Below are positions 42,101 through 51,300 of a stretch of 64,000 bases of DNA, in pieces. The position numbers and the translations under genes are program-made. This DNA is from a virus. The stretch spans positions 1 to 64,000 of IMG/VR virus record IMGVR_UViG_3300008448_000070; one strand, 5' to 3'. Below the pieces are notes generated by a model. It ran no database searches. It worked only from the letters and a program-made list of their open reading frames with translations, and was not told where the DNA came from. Each line of letters begins with the position of its first letter. Positions within the stretch are counted from its first letter, which is position 1.

Positions 42101-43604
42101 TTTTAACACCATTAATCACATCAAATATATCACTCTCCAAATCGTTTGATTTTGGAAAAGATTTTACTTTATATGCATACTGTTCCAATTTCATCATTGG
42201 ATCCGCGGCACCAATAAACTTTAAAAAGAAACTTAAAGATTTTTGAGTTCCTTTTGATTTATAGATGTATGCAAGATTTATAAGCATTCTTCTATAAAAC
42301 TCATATTCCGCATCAATAATCGAGCTACCAAAAGTTAATCCTGAATATTGTGTTGATGTTTTTGTGTATAAAAGTTCATCTAAATTTTTTTCATCAAATA
42401 ATGAAATTGTGTCTAAACCTAAAGTTGTTGATAAATTTTTTAATAAAATATCGGGTAAGTTATTTATACCATCATAACTAACATTTCTCATGTATGCTAT
42501 GTTGTCTATAAACTTTTTTATATTATCAAAACTTTGTCCGTATAATTGAAATATCGCCTCTGTTTTTTGATCTTGAGTATCAAATTCAAAAAGTTGTGGT
42601 GCAACTAAAAAACGAGTGACGATATTTGATTTATAATCATCTATTTCATCGGCAATATCCGAGACATTGGTAATGTATTCGTTAAAATCTAAACCAACGA
42701 TTTGTATATTCCAATTATCTTTTGATAACGGCCAAGAGTATTCAACGGTAACAAGACTTGTTTTAGTTTGGTCGAAACTATCTCTCGGTACTTTAAATCT
42801 ACTTGTATATTTTGGTGATCCATCTCTATTTAATAAACATTCTTCAACATCATCTAAAGATAAAAAAAATTCTTCTGTAACCGCGTTATTTGGTCTAATT
42901 AAAAAACTATTACTATAAGTTGATGCATTATTAAAAATGTTACCACTAACTTTAAGTGTAATGATATTACTACTGTTTGGTTGTGTGTAATTTAAAATAT
43001 CATATGTATTTCCATTTATATCAACTACATATTTTTTAAATGAAGAAAATAAATCACGTAATGGATTTTCACTTGATTTAGCACCAACAGCTTTTGGTTT
43101 TGTTAGTTTGATATCAAAAACATTATAAATCATTGCAGCCTCAATTTTAAATTGAGTTGTTTTTGATGATATGTCATAAGACGCCTGAAATGCTGTTAAT
43201 CCACTAATTGTTACAGGACTATCCTTATCAACATATAAAGCAGCAGGAAATTTTTTAATTATTTGTTCAATCGAAACTCTTAATCTACTTTTTAAAGAAC
43301 CATATAATGATTTTCCTGCATCATTTTTTGATGTTCTAAATCTTATAGATTTCTTTTTTTGAACAACACTTTCTTCAGTTGTCGGTGTAACAGTAGGATC
43401 GACTTTTAACTTATCTAATGTAAAATATTCAGAAAAAGGATTAATTTTAAATTGTTTAGATTCTTTTTCTGGTGTTGAGGTATCTAAATCAAAGTTCGTG
43501 TTCGTTAATTGAGCACTTCCATTAGTAATCTGATTACCAACGAGGTTATCATTAAACGTATCCGCACCACTTGCAGCCTGACTCGGGACTTTTCTTTTTG
43601 CCAT
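39174..43604 (-). CDS. Large baseplate/tail protein with Thr-Pro C-terminus
   Basis: 1476 residues. After an N-terminal polar region and a beta-rich part, residues 320-480 (NIVTRFLVAPQLFEFDTQDQ, YGQSFDNIKKFIDNIAYM, LLKNLSTTLGL, LAYIYKSKGTQKSLSFFLKF) are helical and resemble the tail protein I (P2 gpI-like) region that connects baseplate and fibres. A long beta-rich middle follows, then a Thr-Pro linker (about 1400-1455) and a short C-terminal peptide. The same linker type occurs in the three proteins at 27884-31474. Inferred: baseplate wedge or fibre-attachment protein. Confidence 0.75.
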   Translation of the reverse strand: MAKRKVPSQAASGADTFNDNLVGNQITNGSAQLTNTNFDLDTSTPEKESKQFKINPFSEYFTLDKLKVDPTVTPTTEESVVQKKKSIRFRTSKNDAGKSLYGSLKSRLRVSIEQIIKKFPAALYVDKDSPVTISGLTAFQASYDISSKTTQFKIEAAMIYNVFDIKLTKPKAVGAKSSENPLRDLFSSFKKYVVDINGNTYDILNYTQPNSSNIITLKVSGNIFNNASTYSNSFLIRPNNAVTEEFFLSLDDVEECLLNRDGSPKYTSRFKVPRDSFDQTKTSLVTVEYSWPLSKDNWNIQIVGLDFNEYITNVSDIADEIDDYKSNIVTRFLVAPQLFEFDTQDQKTEAIFQLYGQSFDNIKKFIDNIAYMRNVSYDGINNLPDILLKNLSTTLGLDTISLFDEKNLDELLYTKTSTQYSGLTFGSSIIDAEYEFYRRMLINLAYIYKSKGTQKSLSFFLKFIGAADPMMKLEQYAYKVKSFPKSNDLESDIFDVINGVKTLNTASFNSNTYSYETSSVTGTTNLDRDGYPVERNSTLPKFLSGSSENQFFQAGSGWYDLTSNHRPTTILDEENSILTGRTKTVVTKNKPYSYGEEYFDNFRTLPGLDTGYDLEPIIDSEKTLLNETSPFILNRKNIGIYLSVSQTVDYDIYRKSRDLELSFGSATLLPQTGLTFAEFLDKTIHQQITNSHTIRYRKNYIKLEDIYQDYITNNNFVPYNFPDVHEFITRMSPYWTKVLDQIIPSTTLWTGGNLIENNLFGRPKYQYKFGCQPKEFIEELYPDFENAIEEDIETLLGYEDNFRGLINLTGVTYYPVIEIDGIKYGGPDYDDLTTGMTIVISGTTSVSGLSAALHTGYTLNTCEGTSSAQTLPLICDYKTHLSPDVDAIKNLWKSAISTLIDEGINKTVTGYSSTAGYEDYAPYTAYTSGITRTMDNGLIEYKPKIKYKFFTDVDGVEKVKFTSIKYGPNDCSVENYFTYSFMTDPSISPSCDMYVEFSTPCDIFTGNTDCKLQSNIIIDITGNTIQNGSWSSWPFYIRKNCDNDYSDPYVTTGITMYRVDGNTCRFLLTGFTENDEIDFIFTDAANCEVKAKILGLQLKYVTYNSSTGYTIQPKVQYRNTYNHGLKHDTIVYRVTGATPTIANSRQVYVKDLTPGDELLSAIYLPCSGFTNQQFQNADQNNDYSFTYSLTSHTISRIDCLGSVKKSVIVARPKGTTGSQDQTFEILPTTRVRVFTKYEVDEDTFVVSKVKVPFFDNRLPEFLQVKPPQQIEPCCDYPDDYYKTGDYLITEEGELLEVISVDLNYCESNVYHNINFESPQPTNLITLNGNINYKILLQHEYEEFELDNIGLQQYYINDDCCPYDDDTMSITALTRNYETVCSTSNLATPCPTLPILPIEPTPTPTPTPTATPTPTPTATPTPTPTPTPTQTLTPTPTSTPTPTPTPTPTPTSATKRILQEDGNKILGENGDYLNYEP

Positions 43605-44515
43605 TATACCTCTGTAATTGTATCAAAACCTAATGTTTCATCTATATCAGTTCTTTCTTCTCTGATTTCATATAGTGTTTCATCAAGCTCATCTTTTATT
43701 TCATACAAGTTATATTGCTTGTATATGTTATTATTATTATCGTAAATTGTGTAAATACCAGGTGTAATCGCCTTACTTTGATTACCGTAAAGTGCATGTG
43801 CGAGAGTTGTTGCATCATGTTCAACCATTTCTATCTCAATTGTGGTTGGATTCAAAAAAGTATTTGTTATAATAATTTTTTGATTTGGTGTACCAATATA
43901 TGGTACAGTATTCGGTTTACTTGATGGTGCAGATGATGGTGTTAAAGTTAAAAATATCTGATTGGTCGCACTTTCACTATATTGATATCTTATTGCTTTA
44001 TTAGTGGTATTATTCATGTTAGTCGTAACGGGAGTACAATAAAATGAAGATGTTACGACCCTATAAAAGTTTGGTATTTTTTTATTATCAGTTGTGTTTA
44101 TGTATTCAACTCTATATCCAACCAATCCACTTGGAACGAACTTATTTCTGTCTTCAGTTGGAACATCAGCGATATTAACAATTAACCCCCTAACAGAAGG
44201 TAAAGACGCCAAAACACCACAATCTGTAATTTTTGTTCTAATTTGTTTGGGTCGTATATATAACGTATACACCCCAAGTTCTGAAAAATCTGATGCAGAT
44301 AATTTCAGGTTGTATAAACCACCAAGTATTTCAACATTAGCCTGTCCACCTGTAGTACCATTATGGTAAACCGGTGTTAACACATCCTGAGGTGTTAACT
44401 TTTTATATGTAACTGTTGAGTTTGCAGTCCTACCAGATGCGTAGTGATATATGATCTCTACATCTGCTGGTGATACGTCTGCCGGTCTTATTATACCATA
44501 ACTTCCTACTGCCAT
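43604..44515 (-). CDS. Baseplate/tail-associated protein, 303 aa
   Basis: Not recognised by family. Beta-rich N-terminal domain (SYGIIRPADVSPADVEIIYHYAS, LGVYTLYIRPKQIRTKI) with FN3-like strand spacing, a middle region with TNT/NNT turns, and a short acidic C-terminal helix (IKDELDETLYEIREERTDIDE). The stop shares a base with the next start (TAATG), so it is made together with the 1476-residue protein. A TATTTAT motif lies 12 nt before the ATG. Confidence 0.7.
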   Translation of the reverse strand: MAVGSYGIIRPADVSPADVEIIYHYASGRTANSTVTYKKLTPQDVLTPVYHNGTTGGQANVEILGGLYNLKLSASDFSELGVYTLYIRPKQIRTKITDCGVLASLPSVRGLIVNIADVPTEDRNKFVPSGLVGYRVEYINTTDNKKIPNFYRVVTSSFYCTPVTTNMNNTTNKAIRYQYSESATNQIFLTLTPSSAPSSKPNTVPYIGTPNQKIIITNTFLNPTTIEIEMVEHDATTLAHALYGNQSKAITPGIYTIYDNNNNIYKQYNLYEIKDELDETLYEIREERTDIDETLGFDTITEV

Positions 44516-44527
44516 AAACTTTTATTA

Positions 44528-44534
44528 ATAAATA
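44528..44534 (-). promoter_or_regulatory. Recurrent TATTTAT gene-start motif
   Basis: TTATATTTATTAATAAAAG before the ATG at 44515. Confidence 0.45.
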
Positions 44535-44540
44535 TAATTT

Positions 44541-45680
44541 TTATTGTTTTTTAATTTTAAAATATCCATTTCCGTATATATCAAGTTCACCTATGTTGTC
44601 AATTTCACCTAATCTAAAATTTTTCTCCATGACACCCTGTTTTCCTCTCTCAACAAAAATGTCAGAATAAATTGTTGGGTCATCAACAAATCCTATAAAG
44701 TGTTCATTTCTTGTTATGACATAGTTTACTACCTCCTCTTTAGTGAAACCAGATGTATGACCTGTAATCATGGTATATCCGTCAGAATAGTCTCTATAAC
44801 TTAGTGTATCTATTGTATACCCTGTATACTTTACCACACCTGTAGAACCCGTCACACTACCAGATGTTAGAACTTGGGTATATCCTGTACTTCCATATTT
44901 TTTTAATTCATTTAATCTACTTTTTCCAAAAGAAACATATGTGAACTCAGTATTTCCTGTGTTATTGGTATAATCTAAATTATTAATATAATTTTGTGAA
45001 CCTGTTGTTCCTGTTGTATATGGAATTGTAAATCCTGAAAATGTTCCTAATGGATTTTGGATAGTACCATCAAATTTTGGAAACACAATGTGTTTACTAA
45101 CTTTTTGTTTGATCCATGGTGCATCTAAAGATATTGTAACAGTATATCCTGTTGTTCCAACATAGGTATACGTATGTGAAGTTGACGGTAACCCTGTTCC
45201 TAAAACACCACTATTAATTGGAAAATTTGAAGATGTTGTGTTGTCACCCCAATCAATTGTGAATGTTTGTTCAACTATTGTTCTAAGTTTCTCAGGATTG
45301 GTTGTTCCGTAAATTGTTAATACATTATTATTTTGTGTGTATGAAAAATTAACTATTTGATCAACTTGTTCAATATCACCATCAAAACCAACCATAACAC
45401 CCATCTCATCTACAGTACTTTCTAATGGTAATAATATTTCATAATCATTTTGAATTGGCCCTGTATATGTGTTCCATTGTGTTCCATTCCATTTATAATA
45501 ACCCGTTGGTAAACTACCTGTAACATTTTTAACAATGGTCCCAACACTTGGCTCTAAATTTGTTGTACCCGTCCAACTGACAAGGTTTTTTAATGCATCA
45601 ATCCAGTATTTTTCTGTTAGTGAATACAGATTTACATCATGTATAACTTTTTTGACTATATGGTATCTATTTCTTTTCAT
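44541..45680 (-). CDS. Virion protein with PKD-like domain
   Basis: 379 residues. A central segment FTIDWGDNTTSSNFP followed by SHTYTYVGTTGYTVTISLDAPW is the PKD/Ig-like signature (WGDG....HTY...G.YTVTL). N-terminal part starts with a basic helix and contains YYKWNGTQWNTYTG, a carbohydrate-module-like strand. Start and upstream stop abut at 45680. Inferred: baseplate- or tail-decorating protein; PKD domains usually mediate protein or sugar contacts. Confidence 0.74.
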   Translation of the reverse strand: MKRNRYHIVKKVIHDVNLYSLTEKYWIDALKNLVSWTGTTNLEPSVGTIVKNVTGSLPTGYYKWNGTQWNTYTGPIQNDYEILLPLESTVDEMGVMVGFDGDIEQVDQIVNFSYTQNNNVLTIYGTTNPEKLRTIVEQTFTIDWGDNTTSSNFPINSGVLGTGLPSTSHTYTYVGTTGYTVTISLDAPWIKQKVSKHIVFPKFDGTIQNPLGTFSGFTIPYTTGTTGSQNYINNLDYTNNTGNTEFTYVSFGKSRLNELKKYGSTGYTQVLTSGSVTGSTGVVKYTGYTIDTLSYRDYSDGYTMITGHTSGFTKEEVVNYVITRNEHFIGFVDDPTIYSDIFVERGKQGVMEKNFRLGEIDNIGELDIYGNGYFKIKKQ

Positions 45681-46519
45681 TAACCTCTTCTTTCATAAAA
45701 TTTTATTGGGTCTCCTCTTTTTCCTATTCTTGTTGATTTTGTTCCATCATATCTAAACACTTCATATGTTCTATTAATTTTATCAATATCGATTTGATAA
45801 TACATGTCTCTATATTCAACAACTTGGTGTCCTATACTTGTTCCCGTATTTGTAAAATCTAAAATAGACCCATCTTTTGAATTAAAAAATTTAGCACTCA
45901 TAAAGAATGTATTTCCCGTAGTACTTCCACTTAAATTTGTTTCCTCTAAAACAGTTTCATCATCAAACCAGAAAAAATACATATTTTCTTTGTTTCTATA
46001 GTTTGAACCCATAAAAACAGGAACAAATATGTTATCGTATAAATTTTGTCCCGTGTAAAAATATTTCTCACCTAATGGTAATGATAAATTTTTTGCAAAA
46101 ACTAATCTACGATTTGTTCTATTTGGTTTTTCACATGTTAGTACATTATTAACAACGGTACCAGGAGTTTTATAAAATTCTAATCTGAAAAAACTTTCAG
46201 TAGACTGTTTCAACATTTTCACATTTTCATTTGTAGTTATACCAACTAAATTATAATCTAACCCATTTGTATATCCACTCGCCTCATCAATAAAATAAAA
46301 ATTAAACCAAATATCTGTTTGTTCAATATTTGTAGTACTTGAAGTATATGTTTTATGGATATAACGAATAGTTTCTAAATTATCGGCCGGATTAATAATA
46401 TCTCTAAGAACTTCTCCCTCGAATTCTGCCATATTATCCTGCCAACCAAGATCTAATTTAAAATCTTGTTCACCATTTATTAATATTTTTTGATCAGTAT
46501 TTTTTCTTAATATTTTCAT
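45680..46519 (-). CDS. Virion protein, 279 aa
   Basis: Not recognised. Beta-strand-rich with aromatic residues (TDIWFNFYFIDEASGYTNGL, NMYFFWFDDETVL) and no Cys motif. It sits between two structural proteins with stop/start overlap on one side and a 1-nt gap on the other, so it is part of the same late operon 52476-44541. Structural role inferred from context only. Confidence 0.68.
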   Translation of the reverse strand: MKILRKNTDQKILINGEQDFKLDLGWQDNMAEFEGEVLRDIINPADNLETIRYIHKTYTSSTTNIEQTDIWFNFYFIDEASGYTNGLDYNLVGITTNENVKMLKQSTESFFRLEFYKTPGTVVNNVLTCEKPNRTNRRLVFAKNLSLPLGEKYFYTGQNLYDNIFVPVFMGSNYRNKENMYFFWFDDETVLEETNLSGSTTGNTFFMSAKFFNSKDGSILDFTNTGTSIGHQVVEYRDMYYQIDIDKINRTYEVFRYDGTKSTRIGKRGDPIKFYERRG

Positions 46520-48307
46520 TTAACATTTAAATCTTCCTTTTTTATACTTATTAAACTTGAATACGCCATTTTGTTTATTATTAAATAACAATTCATTTTG
46601 TAAATGAAAGTTGATATTAGTCATAACATAATGTTGGTCATTTAGGTATGGGTAATCTGTTCCATTTCCTTCTTGATCTATAAAACCATGATCGTATACA
46701 TCTCTCCATTTCCATAATTTATCTTTTTCATCGTAAACCGTATTCTCAGGTAAATTTAATATGTCGCGAGTATTTGCCGTTTCAACAAATGGTGATAATT
46801 GTCTTAATTTAATTCTGTAATGTGGTTGATAAAACAATCCTACTAAATTATTAGGAGTTGCACCCGAATAAAATGATGAAGAATCTTGTCCATGATCAAA
46901 TAACGTTGTGGAGTTTACCGATTTTCTATGTGTTATTTTATGATACGCTTCACTTATTATTCGTTCTTTAAATTCTTTTTTATTGTATTCAACATATGCA
47001 CCTGTTAATGTTGTTCCTGTTGGTAACTCTGTTCCTCCTGTAAAAACTAAGTTATTTGTGTTACCTGTAAATGTGGATCCTGAGATTGAAGTTTCTAATG
47101 TGGTATTTCCACTAAAATGATTATCTATCCAAGAATCATGAAAATTAAATCTATATCCAATTTTTGGTGGATAATTAAAATAACCATTTGCATTTCTATA
47201 AATTACAGTTACATATGCATCCGTTGGGGTATATTTTAAATTATTTGTGATTCCTGTAAGAACAAATGGTTTTTTAAAATCAAATATTAACGACTCCATT
47301 CTATTTCTCTCAACTATAACATCATTTTCTTGGAGTGCATTTTCAAAAATAATTTTCTTTTCATTTTCCCAAATATTACTTTCAAATCCAGCTTTATCTA
47401 AAATATAATCATTAACAGTTGTTAATGTTTTATGTTTGTGTACATAATATTGCGATGTTGTTCCTGTTATATCTTTATTATCTAAACATCTTTTACCTAA
47501 AACAAATGTTAATCCAGTTAAGGTATATCCTACTTTAAATTGACTTTTTAATAATTTAATAACATAATTTTCAGAATCATAAATTTCACTTCCAATAGCA
47601 TCAATAGAAAATGTTCTTCCTGTTACATTAACACCACTATTAAGTGTTCCGCCTGAAATCACAACATATTCACCCTGACTCATTCCATGTTTTACGGGTG
47701 ATGTTAAAACAAAAAAGTTACCTTCTTGTGAAACTCTAAATGGTATTCCATCTGCAGAAGTAAAACTATATGTTGTACCACCAGAGAAAGTATACTTCAT
47801 TGGATATGTTGAATCTTGACCATGAATATAACTTAAGTATAAATTCCAATTCTTGTATGGTGCATTAATTGGGGTTATCGCAGTATGTCCTGTATATCCA
47901 TAAATTGAAAATGTAGGATTATATGTTCCAATAGTTGATCCACTGACACTTGATGGTGTTATAACTTCTCTTATTGTGTCGTCTCTTAAAAAGGCAAATT
48001 CATTATAAGGAAAAAAACCATCATTTTTATCTTGTTCTGTTACTGTATATAGATTTTTTAATAAAGGATCGTATGTTGTGGTACCTGAATAAATGTTTCT
48101 AAAAATCATTTTTATTTTACCGTGTATCTTATACTTCTTACACTCATTTCTTTCTACGTTAAACAATTGATTTATATCTAAAACAATATCTCTTTCACCT
48201 TCTCTTAATAAAGTTTCATTGTTATCTAAACCAACTCTAACCGTAATATCTTCTTCGGGTGCCTTGTTGTATTTTTTTGATGGTAATATAATTTGTTTCT
48301 TTTCCAT
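46520..48307 (-). CDS. Virion protein, 595 aa
   Basis: Not recognised. N-terminal polar segment, then a long beta-rich body with many TG, SGT and TGT turns as in neighbouring proteins (e.g. FSIYGYTGHTAITPI, YVVISGGTLNSGVNVTG). The C-terminal 100 residues contain DHGFIDQEGNGTDYPYLNDQHYVMTNINFHLQNEL and end with a basic Lys/Phe/Arg tail. The stop of the upstream gene overlaps its start by one base. Inferred: baseplate periphery. Confidence 0.7.
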   Translation of the reverse strand: MEKKQIILPSKKYNKAPEEDITVRVGLDNNETLLREGERDIVLDINQLFNVERNECKKYKIHGKIKMIFRNIYSGTTTYDPLLKNLYTVTEQDKNDGFFPYNEFAFLRDDTIREVITPSSVSGSTIGTYNPTFSIYGYTGHTAITPINAPYKNWNLYLSYIHGQDSTYPMKYTFSGGTTYSFTSADGIPFRVSQEGNFFVLTSPVKHGMSQGEYVVISGGTLNSGVNVTGRTFSIDAIGSEIYDSENYVIKLLKSQFKVGYTLTGLTFVLGKRCLDNKDITGTTSQYYVHKHKTLTTVNDYILDKAGFESNIWENEKKIIFENALQENDVIVERNRMESLIFDFKKPFVLTGITNNLKYTPTDAYVTVIYRNANGYFNYPPKIGYRFNFHDSWIDNHFSGNTTLETSISGSTFTGNTNNLVFTGGTELPTGTTLTGAYVEYNKKEFKERIISEAYHKITHRKSVNSTTLFDHGQDSSSFYSGATPNNLVGLFYQPHYRIKLRQLSPFVETANTRDILNLPENTVYDEKDKLWKWRDVYDHGFIDQEGNGTDYPYLNDQHYVMTNINFHLQNELLFNNKQNGVFKFNKYKKGRFKC

Positions 48308-51300
48308 TATTCTGCAGATGTAAATGCTCCTTTATCACCAAATAGTTGTATAAATTTATCTACACCTGTCTTACCGTTTCTTAAACCAAAATAAAACATG
48401 AATGGTGTTGATAATATTTGTTTATTCGATCCACTATAATAATCTAATGTTGGTCTTATTATAAAATCTTTACTATTGTCCCAAGGTAAACTTGCCCAAC
48501 CGTCTACAACGTTAAATGGTGTGGATGTATTGTGTCCTACGGGTCCAACTCTTGTGTACATAGTACCCGAAAGAGGATTATCAACTGTACCTGAACTAAC
48601 ATGTAAAATAGTGAAACCGGGATATTCTTTTCTGAATGTACTTCTTGTATCACTTAATGATACGTCATTAAATTCAAAATCAAATCCTGTATCGGGTAAA
48701 CCAGAATTAATTGACATACCACTGAAATTATATGTTATCGGTAGTAAAAGATATTTGTCTGAAGAATCATTATCTCCTCCAGTATATCCCCAATTGTAAG
48801 TCATACCTTGTAATGGTTGTACTTGAACAGTGGTATAATCCCATGATTGATCGTCGTGTGTATTATCATTATATGGACCAAATCCTGTACCCTTTTTATC
48901 CCATAAAAAGAATGGAACTTTTTGTGACGCCTCAGTCAATCTACCATCAACTTTATTACCGTAGTAATCTATATGCATACCCTCATTTAAACATGATCTA
49001 ACTCTTTCACCATCATCATCAAGATAAAGTGTGATTGGTAACGGACCATAAACTCCTGAAGATTTAAAAACATTAGAAAATGCCGGATCATCAGGATCTA
49101 AAACTTGATATGAATAACCGAGGTACTTTGGATTTTGTAAATCAAATTCTTCAATACCCGCTTCATTATTTATTGATATCAATTGCATGATGTCACCATC
49201 CAATATTTTTTGATTGGATAATGAAAATCCATTATTATTAAAGAATTGTTTGTAATCAAAATCACCATTACTAACGTCTAATCTGTAATTAATTGCCATA
49301 CCCATTATTTCACCAAAACTTTGAAATGACGTGGGACCAATTGATCTTACAACTGAACAATTTGGATCTAAAGATTTATCAACACAAATTTCCTTAATAA
49401 ACTCATCTCTTGGTCCTAAATCTACAATTGTTGTAGGATTATTCAATTGTCTACGTGAGGCAATAATTTTACCCCAATTACTTTCATTTAAATATCTTGT
49501 TGACCTATAGTAATGTTCATAAAATATATCACCTTCTTCTGTTGTCAGTGTTTTTGTATAAATGATTCTATCACATACTTTATTTTTCTTACCTTTAAAT
49601 TGGAAAAAATATAAAGATCCGCTTAACCAATTATCTACGAAAGAATAATTTACAATTCCTCCACAAAATAATTTTGCAACTCTTTTTCTTCTTATGTATT
49701 CTTTAATAATTTGTATTACTCTTGTATTAGTTTGTGCGCCGGGTACAAAATAAAAAATTCCGTCTCTAAATTCTGATTGACCACTTGGTGTTTTTCTAAC
49801 AAAATAATCATCAAAGTCATCTCCTACAAATCTACTTGCTAATGGATATATGTCACTACGATTATCCTTGTCTTTATAATAAAATAAGTCACAGTCACAT
49901 TTATTACTACCATCAGTAACTCTAATAACCCCGTCATCATTTGATAAGTTTGTGGCGGTTACATTTGTACCCCCAACGTAAGAGGATGGTACTATTTTAC
50001 CAGCGGGCATACTATTACCTGTTGATGTGTTTTCAGTTGGTCTTGTTACACCTGTGTAGTAGTATGATATTAAAGTTTCATCATATGGTGTGTCGTATAT
50101 ATCACAACCATCCTCCACTGTGGCATCACTATTAATGTATTTTGTATTCTTATCAAGAATTGTAAAAGTTTCTGTTGTTTGTATTGTTGAGTTTTCATCA
50201 AATAAAACTAAAAAACCACCGACTGTTGAAAAATATCTTGTTCCTGTTGAATTTAATTCATATATCAAACCACTTGATGATTGTAAAATATAATTGTTTT
50301 GTTTTGATAAGAAATCCACATAATCCGTTGGATTTGACATAGTGAATCCTGTTGGTGTATCATATGGAGACGGATTAGTACAAGTTGGTATTGTATTATC
50401 GAGACCTGAAGTTGCTAAAGTCACTGAAGGTGTTCCCTCTACTCTCACATACCCATTAATTGGGGTTGTGTAATTCATGTAAAGATTAAAATTGGTTGTA
50501 TTTGTTCTACCTGATATCCAAAATGTATTATTTGTTCCAGGATCATTAGGATAAAAATAATCAACAAGTTGTACATATGCACTACCATCCCACACATAAA
50601 CTTTTATAGTTGGGTTTGCACCAAGATTATGAATAACATTTATTGGTGTGCCTGAAATTGCCCCATTAAAAAATTCTTCGTGTTGTCCACCTGGTGTTAT
50701 ACCTAACACTGTTACCGACCCAACTTCACAATATGTGGTCGTATTTTGTGGAACCGTATTATTCACATTGTCTTCATCACAAGATTCACACTCAGGATAT
50801 GTTATTAATGCTAATGTTCTTTGGTTTTCTTCCTGAAACACATATGCAAATCTTTTTATTGCAATACCAACTTCTCTAACCGGCCACGTATCCACCGCCC
50901 TACCCAAATTAAAAAATAATCTCGATAATGAATTTTGAATTATTAAAGTTATAAAAAGTAAAATATTTTCTAAGATTAATAAAAATTGTGCCAATATTAA
51001 TGTGAAGGTAACATTCATGTTACCAAAATTTGTTGGTGGGGTAACATATTCAGTACAATCTTCTTCTTCCGCAGGTACAATTTCTTTTATACCCAAATAT
51101 CTATCATTTCTAAAAGTTGATTTTTCATAAAACATACTGTGAAATGACGAAACGGTATAAACTTTGTTATATGAAAATCTGTAAAAATAATCTCTTGGAT
51201 AATACCGACCATCTACATTATATAATATTCCTTTATCTGAATCGGCACTAACCGCTTGTAGGGGATATTCTTTCCAATTTGTTGAAAAAGAATATGAAAT